Assembly: GCF_028206995.1 (NCBI RefSeq)
Contig: NZ_JAQLFL010000001.1
Coordinates: forward strand, 323,372 to 387,371
Origin: Collinsella aerofaciens
GTDB taxonomy: Bacteria; Actinomycetota; Coriobacteriia; Coriobacteriales; Coriobacteriaceae
DNA: 64,000 nucleotides
Direction: 5' to 3'
The notes under the pieces are model-generated. The model saw only the letters and a program-made list of their open reading frames with translations, did no database searches and had not been told where the DNA came from. A program made the position numbers and the translations under genes. This document shows positions 48,091 through 56,502 of the stretch, piece after piece (the stretch's first letter is position 1; each line of letters starts with the position of its first letter).

Positions 48091-48132
48091 AAAGGAAACC
48101 CCACAGCCCATGCGAGCTGCGGGGTTTCCTTT
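48091..48132. terminator. Bidirectional terminator between proS and the kinase gene
   Basis: A 17-bp stem (48091-48107 with 48116-48132, one mismatch) starting AAAGGAAACC and ending GGTTTCCTTT. It can end transcription arriving from either side of these convergent genes. Confidence 0.8.
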
Positions 48133-48164
48133 GTGCCTCCGATGCGAAATAAATCGCTCAGATA

Positions 48165-48929
48165 TTACTGATAATCGACGACGTCGATCCAGTTCTTCAG
48201 GAACTCATCGTTCACGTTGCGCTTACGAGCGAGCTCGGAAGCGGCGACGATGCTCGTCCACTGACGCACGACCTGCATGGGCATGTCGGCGCGGTCGCAG
48301 TAGAGCTCCAGATAAGCCTCGGCCTGGTCCTTGCTGTTGAGGGCAAAGAGCAGGTAGGTGGTGGCAACGTCGGCAGCAGGGGAGCCCTGGGTAGCGTGTG
48401 CCCAGTCGCACACATAGAGCTGGCCGTCGTCGCCGACGATGACGTTGGAGGGGTTGAAGTCGCCGTGGCAGACCTTGAACTCCTTGGTCATACCGTCCAG
48501 ACGCTCCTGAAGGTTGTAACGCGTGGTGGCATTGAGCTGATCAAGGCTGTCGATCATGCGGGCGAACTTGTCGCGCTGACGGTTGAGCAGCGGGGAGGTG
48601 TAGCCGTGGATCTCGATCTGGAGGTCGACGAACATCTCGAGGTACTCACCGAAGCGCTGGGGCTCGGCAGTCATCTTCTCGGCAAGGGTGGTGCCCGGAA
48701 CCTTCTCGGTCACGAGCGCCCAGCCGTTGGCGTTCTCGAGCTGGGAAACCTCGAGAGCCTTGGGGCTGCGGATGCCGCACTCATTGATGCGGGCAAGATT
48801 CAAAGCCTCGTTGAACACGTCGGAGACAGGCTTGGTCTCGTTAAAGACCTTGACGATCTTGTCGCCCAGGTCGTAAACGACCTTGTTGCCACGGCGGACG
48901 AGCTCGGTCTTGGAATCGGGTAGCAGCAT
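48165..48929 (-). CDS. APH/choline-kinase-like phosphotransferase, substrate unknown
   Basis: The 254-residue protein has the eukaryotic-kinase-like fold of aminoglycoside and choline phosphotransferases: the ATP-binding lysine in IVKVF (residue 27), Glu 41, the catalytic loop HGDFNPSN (155-162) and the metal-binding aspartate in CDWAHA (174-179). The short length and the lack of wider resistance context argue against a resistance enzyme; small-molecule kinases of this fold act on choline, fructosamine, homoserine and others. It lies 89 nt after adhE on the same strand, with its own GAAAGGA site, so it may be partly co-transcribed. Confidence 0.8.
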   Translation of the reverse strand: MLLPDSKTELVRRGNKVVYDLGDKIVKVFNETKPVSDVFNEALNLARINECGIRSPKALEVSQLENANGWALVTEKVPGTTLAEKMTAEPQRFGEYLEMFVDLQIEIHGYTSPLLNRQRDKFARMIDSLDQLNATTRYNLQERLDGMTKEFKVCHGDFNPSNVIVGDDGQLYVCDWAHATQGSPAADVATTYLLFALNSKDQAEAYLELYCDRADMPMQVVRQWTSIVAASELARKRNVNDEFLKNWIDVVDYQ

Positions 48930-48962
48930 GGTTGCATCCTTTCAACGATGCGATAGAAGCGA

Positions 48963-48999
48963 CGGCGGGGGTGTGTGAAACACCCGTGCACCCCCGCCG
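48963..48999 (-). other. GC-rich hairpin between adhE and the kinase gene
   Basis: An 11-bp perfect stem (48963-48973 with 48989-48999) with an inner partly paired loop. On the minus strand no T-run follows it, so it may be an mRNA processing or stabilising element, or a weak terminator. Confidence 0.5.
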
Positions 49000-49018
49000 C
49001 AAAAAACCGTGCTAAAAA

Positions 49019-51667
49019 CTAGCAGACGGCGTAGTCCTGGGGCTCGCGGCCGTAGTAGGCGTCCAGGTAGAGCTCCTTGATCTCGCTCATGAGCGGGTAG
49101 CGCGGGTTAGCGCCGGTGCACTGGTCGTTGAATGCCTGCTCGGTCATCTCGTCGAGGGTGTCGAGGAAGTACTGCTCGTCAACACCGTAGTCGGCGATGG
49201 TCTTCTTGACACCGATGAAGTCCTTGAGCTCCTCGAGCTTCGTGATGAAGTTCTCGAAGACCTCCTTGTCGTCCTTGCCCTCGATACCGCAGTACTTGGC
49301 CATCTCGGCGTAGTTGTGCAGCGCGTTGGGGTAAGGATACTGGGAGAAGGTACCCATCTTGACGGGAGCCTCGGCGGCGTTGTAGCGCATGACGCGGGTC
49401 AGGATGACGGCGTTAGCGATGCCGTGGGGCAGGTGATGGAAAGCGCCGAGCTTGTGAGCCATGGAGTGGTTAAGGCCCAGGAAGGCGTTGGCGAAGGCCA
49501 TACCGGCCATGCAGGAGGCGTTGTGCATCTCCTCGCGGGCGTGCGGGTCCTTGGCGCCGTTCGTGAAGCTGGAGGGCAGGTTCTCAAAGACGAGCTTGGC
49601 AGCGCGCTCGGAGAGGCCCTTGGTGTAGTCGGAAGCCATGATGGAGACGTAGGACTCGATGGCGTGGGTCATGACGTCGATGCCGGAGGCAGCGGTCAGG
49701 CCGCGCGGGGCGGTCATGCAGTTGTCGGCGTCGACGATAGCCATGTTGGGGAGCAGCGCGTAGTCGGCGAGCGGCCACTTGATGCCGGTCTCCTTGTCGG
49801 TGATGATGGCGAACGGCGTGCACTCGGAGCCGGTACCCGAGGAGGTCGGGACGGCGACGAAGTAGGCCTTCTTGCCCATCTCGGGGAAGGTGAAGATACG
49901 CTTGCGGATGTCCATGAAGTCCATGGCCATGTCCTCAAACTTGCACTCGGGGTGCTCGTACATCATCCACATGATCTTGCCGGCGTCCATAGCTGAGCCA
50001 CCGCCGACGGCGATGATGACGTCCGGCTCAAAGAGAGCCATCTGCTTGGCGCCGCGACGTGCGCACTGCAGCGACGGATCGGGCTCGACGTCATAGAAGC
50101 AGTCGTGGGCGATGCCCATCTCGTCGAGCTTGGCCTCGATGGCGCGGGTGTTGCCATTCTTGAAGAGGAACTGGTCGGTGACGATGAAGGCGCGCTTCTT
50201 GCCCATGACGGTACCGAGCTCGTCGAGGGCGACGGGCGTGGAACCCTTCTTGAAGTAGACCTTCTCGGGAGCGCGGAACCACAGCATGTTCTCACGGCGC
50301 TCGGCCACAGTCTTAACGTTGATCAAGTGCTTCACCCCAACGTTCTCGGAGACGGAGTTGCCGCCCCAGGAGCCGCAGCCCAGGGTCAGAGACGGCTTCA
50401 TGCCAAAGTTGTACAGGTCACCGATGCCGCCGTGCGAGGACGGGGTGTTGATGACGATACGGCAGGCCTTCATGACGTGCTCGAACAGGCTGATCTTCTC
50501 GGCCTGGGCGGGGTGCACGTACAGAGAGGCGGTGTGGCCCGGGCCACCGGCGAGCACCAGGTGCTCGGCCTTGTCGACGGCCTCCTGGAAGTCCTTGGCG
50601 TGGTACATGGCCAGGACCGGGGAGAGCTTCTCGTGGGAGAACTCCTCCTTGGCGGGGTCGGTGGAGGTGACCTCGGCGATCAGGATCTTGGTCTTGGCGG
50701 GAACCTCGATGCCGGCGAGCTCGGCGATCTTGGCGGCAGCCATGCCGGGGATGCGGTGATCGAGAGCGCCGTTCTTGAACATGGCGGCACGCAGGGCCTC
50801 CATCTCGGCACCCTGCTTGACGAAGTAGCAGCCGCGCTTCTGGAACTCGGCCTTAACCTGGTCATAGATGCTGTCGATGACGGTCACGGACTGCTCGGAA
50901 GCGCAGATCATGCCGTTGTCGAAGGTCTTGGAGTGGATGATGGAGTTGACGGCGAGCAGCACGTCGGCGGTGTCGTCGATGACGACCGGGGTGTTACCGG
51001 CGCCAACGCCCAGGGCGGGCTTGCCCGAGGAGTAAGCGGCCTTGACCATGCCCGGGCCACCGGTGGCGAGGATGATGTCGACGTCGCGCATGACCATGTT
51101 AGTCAGCTCGATGGAGGGGACATCGACCCAGCCGATGATGCCCTCGGGGGCGCCGGCCTTGACGGCGGCGTCAAGCACGAGCTTGGCGGCGGCGATGGTG
51201 CACTTGGCGGCAGCCGGGTGCGGGGAGATGATGATGGCGTTGCGGGTCTTCAGGCAGATCAGCGTCTTGAAGATCGCGGTGGAGGTGGGGTTGGTCGTCG
51301 GGATGACGGCGCCCACGATGCCGATGGGCTCGGCGATCTTGGTGATGCCGTAAGCCTCGTCGCGCTCCAGGACACCACAGGTCTTGGTGTTCTTGTAAGC
51401 GTTGTAGATGTACTCTGCGGCGTAGTGGTTCTTGATGACCTTGTCCTCAAGAACGCCGCGGCCGGTCTCCTCGATGGCCATCTTCGCCAACGGGATACGA
51501 GCCTTGTTGGCGGCCATGGCGGCCTCATAGAAGATCTTGTCGACCTGCTCCTGCGTGTACGTAGCAAAAAGCGCCTGGGCCTCTCGCATCTGAGCGAGCT
51601 TGGCCTCAAGCGCCTCTACGTTGTCCACAATTGCGGGAGTAGTGTTTTCCGGTGACTTTTTCACCAT
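49019..51667 (-). CDS. adhE: Bifunctional acetaldehyde-CoA/alcohol dehydrogenase AdhE
   Basis: AdhE reduces acetyl-CoA to ethanol in two NADH-dependent steps and forms spirosomes. The 882-residue protein has the N-terminal aldehyde dehydrogenase domain with catalytic cysteine in NGMICASEQS and the C-terminal iron alcohol dehydrogenase domain with GGGSAMD, the His-rich metal site (GLNHSMAHKLGAFHHLPHG, in part) and EAPVKMG. AAGGAGA precedes the ATG. It has an extended -10 promoter and an upstream inverted repeat, which fits fermentative redox control. Confidence 0.98.
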   Translation of the reverse strand: MVKKSPENTTPAIVDNVEALEAKLAQMREAQALFATYTQEQVDKIFYEAAMAANKARIPLAKMAIEETGRGVLEDKVIKNHYAAEYIYNAYKNTKTCGVLERDEAYGITKIAEPIGIVGAVIPTTNPTSTAIFKTLICLKTRNAIIISPHPAAAKCTIAAAKLVLDAAVKAGAPEGIIGWVDVPSIELTNMVMRDVDIILATGGPGMVKAAYSSGKPALGVGAGNTPVVIDDTADVLLAVNSIIHSKTFDNGMICASEQSVTVIDSIYDQVKAEFQKRGCYFVKQGAEMEALRAAMFKNGALDHRIPGMAAAKIAELAGIEVPAKTKILIAEVTSTDPAKEEFSHEKLSPVLAMYHAKDFQEAVDKAEHLVLAGGPGHTASLYVHPAQAEKISLFEHVMKACRIVINTPSSHGGIGDLYNFGMKPSLTLGCGSWGGNSVSENVGVKHLINVKTVAERRENMLWFRAPEKVYFKKGSTPVALDELGTVMGKKRAFIVTDQFLFKNGNTRAIEAKLDEMGIAHDCFYDVEPDPSLQCARRGAKQMALFEPDVIIAVGGGSAMDAGKIMWMMYEHPECKFEDMAMDFMDIRKRIFTFPEMGKKAYFVAVPTSSGTGSECTPFAIITDKETGIKWPLADYALLPNMAIVDADNCMTAPRGLTAASGIDVMTHAIESYVSIMASDYTKGLSERAAKLVFENLPSSFTNGAKDPHAREEMHNASCMAGMAFANAFLGLNHSMAHKLGAFHHLPHGIANAVILTRVMRYNAAEAPVKMGTFSQYPYPNALHNYAEMAKYCGIEGKDDKEVFENFITKLEELKDFIGVKKTIADYGVDEQYFLDTLDEMTEQAFNDQCTGANPRYPLMSEIKELYLDAYYGREPQDYAVC

Positions 51668-51707
51668 TTGTGTCTCCTTGCGATCGGAGATTTACCCTAC
51701 GCCTTGC

Positions 51708-51716
51708 ATGATAGCA
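51708..51716 (-). promoter_or_regulatory. adhE: Extended -10 promoter of adhE
   Basis: On the minus strand TGC-TATCAT, 40 nt before the adhE ATG. The -35 region (CCGTTC) is poor, so an activator or the extended -10 may be needed. Confidence 0.55.
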
Positions 51717-51759
51717 AGAAATTATTCGGCGAACGGTAAGATTCCTCTAAAAGGCACAC

Positions 51760-51789
51760 TAAAACGCTTCAATAAAATGAATCGTTTTA
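51760..51789. promoter_or_regulatory. Inverted-repeat operator candidate upstream of adhE
   Basis: TAAAACGCTTCA (51760-51771), six bases, TGAATCGTTTTA (51778-51789); 11 of 12 positions are symmetric. Its centre is about 73 bp upstream of the predicted adhE transcription start, a usual activator position. Confidence 0.5.
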
Positions 51790-51804
51790 ACTAAAACTAT
51801 CTGC

Positions 51805-52010
51805 CTGCTGCATCGCCCCGCTCATTGGGTACAGACTCTCATGAGTATTTCAATGGGAAAAAGGGACATCTGTTTGATAATCGCTATTCGCGGGTCGCGG
51901 TTGAGTTGGACACACAGGCGGTGCAGCTACTCGATTACATCCATTTCAATCCCGTGTAAGGTGCGTCCGACTCGCTCGAGGCGTACCGTTAGTTACAAGG
52001 CATACCAGCT
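51805..52010 (+). pseudogene. Relic of a REP-associated tyrosine (Y1/IS200-like) transposase
   Basis: Across shifted frames the translation gives HWVQTLM (frame of 51826), then YFNGKKGHLFDNRYSRVAVE and LLDYIHFNPV in the frame of 51840, a stop at 51957-51959, then DSLEAYR, and SYKAY in another frame near 51992-52003. This order (YFN..xxGHLF..RY, YIHxNPV, SLExYRWSSYxAY) is that of RAYT C-terminal halves. There are at least two frameshifts and in-frame stops, and the N-terminal half with the catalytic tyrosine region is missing. The remainder of the gap 51668-52169 holds adhE control sequences and the rpmB terminator. Confidence 0.7.
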
Positions 52011-52065
52011 GCGCTATGATTCCTTTGACATCTGCAAACCCTCATATAAGTCTGTCCCCAATGAG

Positions 52066-52101
52066 TGCAAAAAGGCGCCCTCCGTAGGGGAGGGCGCCTT
52101 T
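52066..52101 (-). terminator. Intrinsic terminator of rpmB
   Basis: A 13-bp perfect stem (52071-52083 with 52089-52101). On the minus strand it is followed by a short T-run (TTTTTGC, counting the stem end). Confidence 0.85.
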
Positions 52102-52169
52102 GGTAAGTTCTATGTGAACGCGAGGTCTTTGACCCGGAGAGTCCGAGGTACTTGTTGGTAAGACCTTAT

Positions 52170-52358
52170 TTAGGAGCGCGCAACCTTGCCGGACTTGAGG
52201 CAGGTGGAGCAAACGTTCATCTTGCGACGGTGACCATCGACGACGACGTAGACGCGCTGGATGTTGGGGCGGAACTTACGGTTGGTGACGCGGTGAGAGT
52301 GGCTGATGGAGCGACCGGCAACGGGGTGCTTACCGCAAACTTCGCAAACTTTGGACAT
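52170..52358 (-). CDS. rpmB: 50S ribosomal protein L28 (zinc-ribbon form)
   Basis: L28 is a 62-residue 50S protein. It starts MSKVCEVCGKHPVAG and has the second pair CSTCLKSGK, so all four zinc-ligand cysteines are kept (the C+ form). AAGGAGGG lies before the ATG at 52358; a longer frame upstream is not needed. It stands alone between its promoter and terminator. Confidence 0.97.
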   Translation of the reverse strand: MSKVCEVCGKHPVAGRSISHSHRVTNRKFRPNIQRVYVVVDGHRRKMNVCSTCLKSGKVARS

Positions 52359-52412
52359 AACTGACCCTCCTTGGGCGACAAACGAACATGTCGCGTTAAC
52401 AAACAAGCCTGA

Positions 52413-52421
52413 ACTATAGCA
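52413..52421 (-). promoter_or_regulatory. Extended -10 promoter of rpmB
   Basis: On the minus strand TGC-TATAGT, 55 nt before the ATG. A GCACAG...CTGTGC dyad (52419-52440) overlaps the region upstream of it. The rest of the gap to the pyr leader (52441-52680) is A+T-rich with a short TA run near 52570 and no gene. Confidence 0.5.
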
Positions 52422-52683
52422 CAGAAGCAGCTCCCTGTGCGTAATCTACACAGAGATATTCCTCTTTTGGCGATAGTGCCCACGCCACGGCCCTGGACGT
52501 AGATCCGATTTGCGTGCAGCAGAGGGGATTATGCCAGCTCGTGCGTACGTTTTCAAGCTCGTCCCACAAATATATATATAGGTTTATGGAGCGTTGGGCT
52601 CCGTTTATGGATTGCTTTGTATTTATGCTCGCAATTAAGCTCGAGGTTGGCTACACTATCCCTTGACCATTAAAGGGGTACGA

Positions 52684-52772
52684 GATACCCACATGGAATT
52701 ATATAGCTGCCAAAGAGCAGCCCTTCCTGTGGGTGTCTGGTCCGCTTTGAGCGGTCGGGCATCTATTTTTTT
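52684..52772 (+). promoter_or_regulatory. pyr operon attenuator (competing hairpins, terminator)
   Basis: An antiterminator stem pairs GATACCCACA (52684-52693) with TGTGGGTGTC (52728-52737). The terminator stem pairs 52732-52746 with 52750-52763 (many G-U pairs, one bulge) and is followed by seven T (52766-52772). The two stems share 52732-52737, so they exclude each other. The position just ahead of pyrR fits PyrR-controlled attenuation; the exact PyrR-binding loop was not identified. A weak promoter (TACACT at 52652) may start the leader. Confidence 0.7.
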
Positions 52773-52799
52773 GACTGTGTCAGCAGTCAAGACATGTGA

Positions 52800-53396
<597 letters not shown>

Positions 53397-53400
53397 TACC

Positions 53401-54345
53401 GTGGCGTTCAACCATAAGCACCTGATCGACATTACCGAGTACTCCGAAGAGGACATCAAGCTCATCCTCGAGACCGCCAAGGCGTTCTCCGAGGTCAACG
53501 AGCGCGCAATCAAGAAGGTCCCTACGCTCAAGGGCAAGACCATCGTTAACATGTTCAACGAGCCCTCGACGCGCACCCGCAGCTCCTTCGAGCTCGCCGA
53601 GAAGCGTCTTTCGGCCGACAGCCTTAACTTTGGCGGCTCCTCGACCTCCACGGTTAAGGGTGAGAGCCTCGTCGACACCGTCGAGACCCTCAACGCCTAC
53701 AAGATCGACTGCATCGTCGCGCGCGATAAGCACGCCGGTGCTCCCTACATCGTCACGCAGAACTCGCCCGCGAGCGTCATCTGCGCCGGTGACGGCAAGC
53801 ACAACCATCCCACGCAGGCCCTGCTCGACCTGTACACCATCTGGGAGCACAAGGGTGACTTCCACGGTCTGAAGGTCGCCGTCGTCGGCGATATCGCGCA
53901 CTCCCGCGTCTGTGGCTCGCTGATCCCCGCCCTTAAGATCATGGGCTGCGAGACCTATGCCGTCGCCCCCGGCACGCTGCTGCCGCCGGCGCCCGAGGTC
54001 CTGGGCTGCGACCACGTGACGAGCGACCTCGATTCCGTCCTGCCCGAGCTGGACGTTGTCTACATGCTGCGCGTGCAGCAGGAGCGCCTCGAGGGTGCCC
54101 CGTTCCCGACCATTCGCGAGTACCACAAGCTCTTCGGCCTGACCAAGGACCGTGAGAAGCTCATGAAGCCCGACGCGATCATCTGCCACCCGGGCCCCAT
54201 CAACCGCGGTGTCGAGTTCGATTCCTATATGGCCGACCACCCGCAACGCTCCGTCATCCTGGAGCAGGTCTACGCCGGTATCTGCGTGCGTATGGCTATC
54301 CTGTATCTGCTGCTTGGAGGTGCCGATAATGGCCTTGCTTCTTAA
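53401..54345 (+). CDS. pyrB: Aspartate carbamoyltransferase catalytic subunit
   Basis: PyrB joins carbamoyl phosphate and aspartate. The 314-residue protein has the carbamoyl-phosphate loop EPSTRTRSSFE, HPTQALLDLYT and HPGPINRGVE. GTG 53401 lies 11 nt after GGAGG; GTG 53389 overlaps that site and is less likely. No pyrI regulatory subunit is present. It overlaps pyrC by 17 nt. Confidence 0.97.
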   Translation: MAFNHKHLIDITEYSEEDIKLILETAKAFSEVNERAIKKVPTLKGKTIVNMFNEPSTRTRSSFELAEKRLSADSLNFGGSSTSTVKGESLVDTVETLNAYKIDCIVARDKHAGAPYIVTQNSPASVICAGDGKHNHPTQALLDLYTIWEHKGDFHGLKVAVVGDIAHSRVCGSLIPALKIMGCETYAVAPGTLLPPAPEVLGCDHVTSDLDSVLPELDVVYMLRVQQERLEGAPFPTIREYHKLFGLTKDREKLMKPDAIICHPGPINRGVEFDSYMADHPQRSVILEQVYAGICVRMAILYLLLGGADNGLAS

Positions 54346-55618
54346 GAATGCCCACGTCGTCGACCCGTCCGTCGAGCTTGACGGTGTCGTTGACGTCCTG
54401 ATTGACGGCGACAAGATCGCCGAGGTCGGCGAGAATCTCGCCGTCGAGGGAGCCGAGGTCCGCGACCTTTCCGGCAAGTACCTCGTTCCCGGCCTGGTGG
54501 ATATGCACGTTCATCTTCGCGAGCCCGGCTACGAGGTCAAAGAGGACATCGAGAGCGGCACCCGCGCGGCTGCCAAGGGCGGCTTTACCGGCGTGTGCTC
54601 CATGCCCAACACCGATCCCGTCACCGATAACGGCACCGTCGTGGAGTTCGTCAAGTCCCGTGCTGCCGAGGTCGGTCACTGCCGCGTCTATCCGTCGGGC
54701 GCCATGACCCGCGGTCTTAAGGGCGAGGCCATGTCCGAGATGGGCGATATGGTCGCCCACGGCGCCGTCGCCTTCACCGACGACGGTCGTGGCGTGCAGG
54801 GCGCGGGCATGCTCCGTCGCTGCATGGACTACGGCAAGATGTTCGGCAAGGTCTTTATGAGCCACTGCCAGGACGAGGACCTGGTCGGCCACGGCCAGAT
54901 CAACGAGGGCAAGGTTTCGACCCGTCTGGCTCTCGAGGGCTGGCCGGCTGCCGGCGAGGAGCTCCAGATCGCCCGTGACATTGAGATCGCCAAGCTGACC
55001 GGTGCCAAGCTGCACATCCAGCACATCTCCACCTCTCACGGTCTCGAGCTCGTGCGTGCCGGTAAGGCCGCCGGCGTTCAGGTTACCTGCGAGGCCACCC
55101 CGCACCACATGTTCCTGACCGAGAACGATCTGGACGAGACCTACAACACCTCGCTCAAGGTCAACCCGCCGCTGCGTACCGAGGAGGATGCCGAGGCCAT
55201 CCGTCAGGGCGTCATCGACGGCACCGTCGACGCTATCGTCACCGATCACGCTCCCCACACCCCGTGGGAGAAGGCCCGCGAGTTCGAGCTTGCGCCCTTT
55301 GGTATGATCGGCCTCGAGACCTCGCTGTCGCTCGTACTCACCGAGCTGGTCAACACGGGCAAGATGAGCATGGGCCGCATGGTCGAGCTCATGGCCATCA
55401 AACCGCGTGAGATCCTGGGTCTCGACCAGGTTCAGGTCAAGGCGGGCTCCGTTGCCGACCTGACCGTGTTCGACGCGTCCGCCACCTGGACGGTTGGCGA
55501 GGACGGTTACGAGTCGCGCGCCGAAAACTCCGGTTTCGCCGGCCGCACGCTTACCGGCCGTGCCACCGATGTGTTTGTCGGCGGTAAGCAGACGCTCGCC
55601 GACGGCTGCATCTGCTAG
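54329..55618 (+). CDS. pyrC: Dihydroorotase
   Basis: This zinc amidohydrolase closes carbamoyl aspartate to dihydroorotate. The 429-residue class I enzyme shows the metal motif VDMHVHLREPG, the ATPHH metal histidines, and DHAPHTPWEK. ATG 54329 follows TTGGAGG inside the end of pyrB. A 92-nt gap to pyrK shows no terminator. Confidence 0.98.
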   Translation: MALLLKNAHVVDPSVELDGVVDVLIDGDKIAEVGENLAVEGAEVRDLSGKYLVPGLVDMHVHLREPGYEVKEDIESGTRAAAKGGFTGVCSMPNTDPVTDNGTVVEFVKSRAAEVGHCRVYPSGAMTRGLKGEAMSEMGDMVAHGAVAFTDDGRGVQGAGMLRRCMDYGKMFGKVFMSHCQDEDLVGHGQINEGKVSTRLALEGWPAAGEELQIARDIEIAKLTGAKLHIQHISTSHGLELVRAGKAAGVQVTCEATPHHMFLTENDLDETYNTSLKVNPPLRTEEDAEAIRQGVIDGTVDAIVTDHAPHTPWEKAREFELAPFGMIGLETSLSLVLTELVNTGKMSMGRMVELMAIKPREILGLDQVQVKAGSVADLTVFDASATWTVGEDGYESRAENSGFAGRTLTGRATDVFVGGKQTLADGCIC

Positions 55619-55710
55619 CATAGCCTTATCGCTTTTGTGCGCGGTGCCCTTGCGGTGCCGCGCTTTCTGTTCGTTTTGACCATGCAACCGCATGGGGGAT
55701 TGGAGCGTCT

Positions 55711-56502
55711 ATGCCCACACCTTCCACTGCACGCATGCACGACTTCGAGGTCGTCTCGAACCAGGAGATCGCCGACGGCATCTTCTCGCTCGTCATCTCG
55801 GCCCCCAAGCTTGCAAGTGCGCTCAAGCCCGGTCAGTTTGTGAACATTGCCGTGCCCGGCGATGCGTCCTCGCTGCTTCGCGTGCCCCTGAGCTTCTATC
55901 GCGCCGACGCCCAGGCCGGCACCGTCGAGCTGTGGTACGCCGTCGTGGGCGACGACACCCGTCGTCTGTCGCAGATGGCCCCCGGTTCCACCTCTAATCT
56001 GCTGGGCCCTGGCGGCCGCGGCTGGCTTGTGCCCGAGGGTACCAGGAAGGCGCTGCTCGTTGCTGGCGGCATCGGTGTTCCGCCCGTGCTGTGCCTCGCC
56101 GGCATGCTTGCCGAGCAGGGCGTTGACGTGGATGTGTGCCTGGGCTTTGGCACCGCTTCCAAGGCCGTGGGTGTCGATGAGTTCCGCGCGCTGGGCGCCA
56201 CGGTTAACGTGTGCACCGATGATGGCACGCTGGGCACGCACGGTTTTTGCACCGACCCGGCAGCCGAGCTGCTCGGCGAGGGCGGCTACGACTATGTGGC
56301 CAGCTGCGGCCCCGCTGTCATGATGAAGAAAGTCGCCGCCGCTGCCGCCGAGGCCGGTGCGTACTGCGAGGTGTCGCTTGAGCGCATGATGAGCTGTGGC
56401 TTTGGCGCCTGCAACACCTGCAATGTAGAGACGGTCGACGGTATGAAGGGCGCCTGCATGTGCGGCCCCGTGTTCGATGCTTCCAAGGTGGTGGTCTTCT
56501 AG
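55711..56502 (+). CDS. pyrK: Dihydroorotate dehydrogenase electron-transfer subunit
   Basis: PyrK carries FAD and a 2Fe-2S cluster and passes electrons from PyrD to NAD. The 263-residue protein has the FAD-binding RVPLSFYRAD, the NAD-domain VAGGIGVPPVL and the cluster cysteines in SCGFGACNTC and ACMCG. With PyrD it makes the class 1B enzyme suited to anaerobes. Its stop overlaps the pyrD start. Confidence 0.97.
   Translation: MPTPSTARMHDFEVVSNQEIADGIFSLVISAPKLASALKPGQFVNIAVPGDASSLLRVPLSFYRADAQAGTVELWYAVVGDDTRRLSQMAPGSTSNLLGPGGRGWLVPEGTRKALLVAGGIGVPPVLCLAGMLAEQGVDVDVCLGFGTASKAVGVDEFRALGATVNVCTDDGTLGTHGFCTDPAAELLGEGGYDYVASCGPAVMMKKVAAAAAEAGAYCEVSLERMMSCGFGACNTCNVETVDGMKGACMCGPVFDASKVVVF

Noticed and set aside
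51841..52161. A 106-codon plus-strand frame between adhE and rpmB
   Set aside because: The frame is not that of the RAYT motifs, which appear in other frames with stops, so this is chance coding over a pseudogene.
52568..52580. TA dinucleotide run as a phase-variable repeat
   Set aside because: Only about five to six units, not placed in a promoter spacer or coding frame that I could identify.
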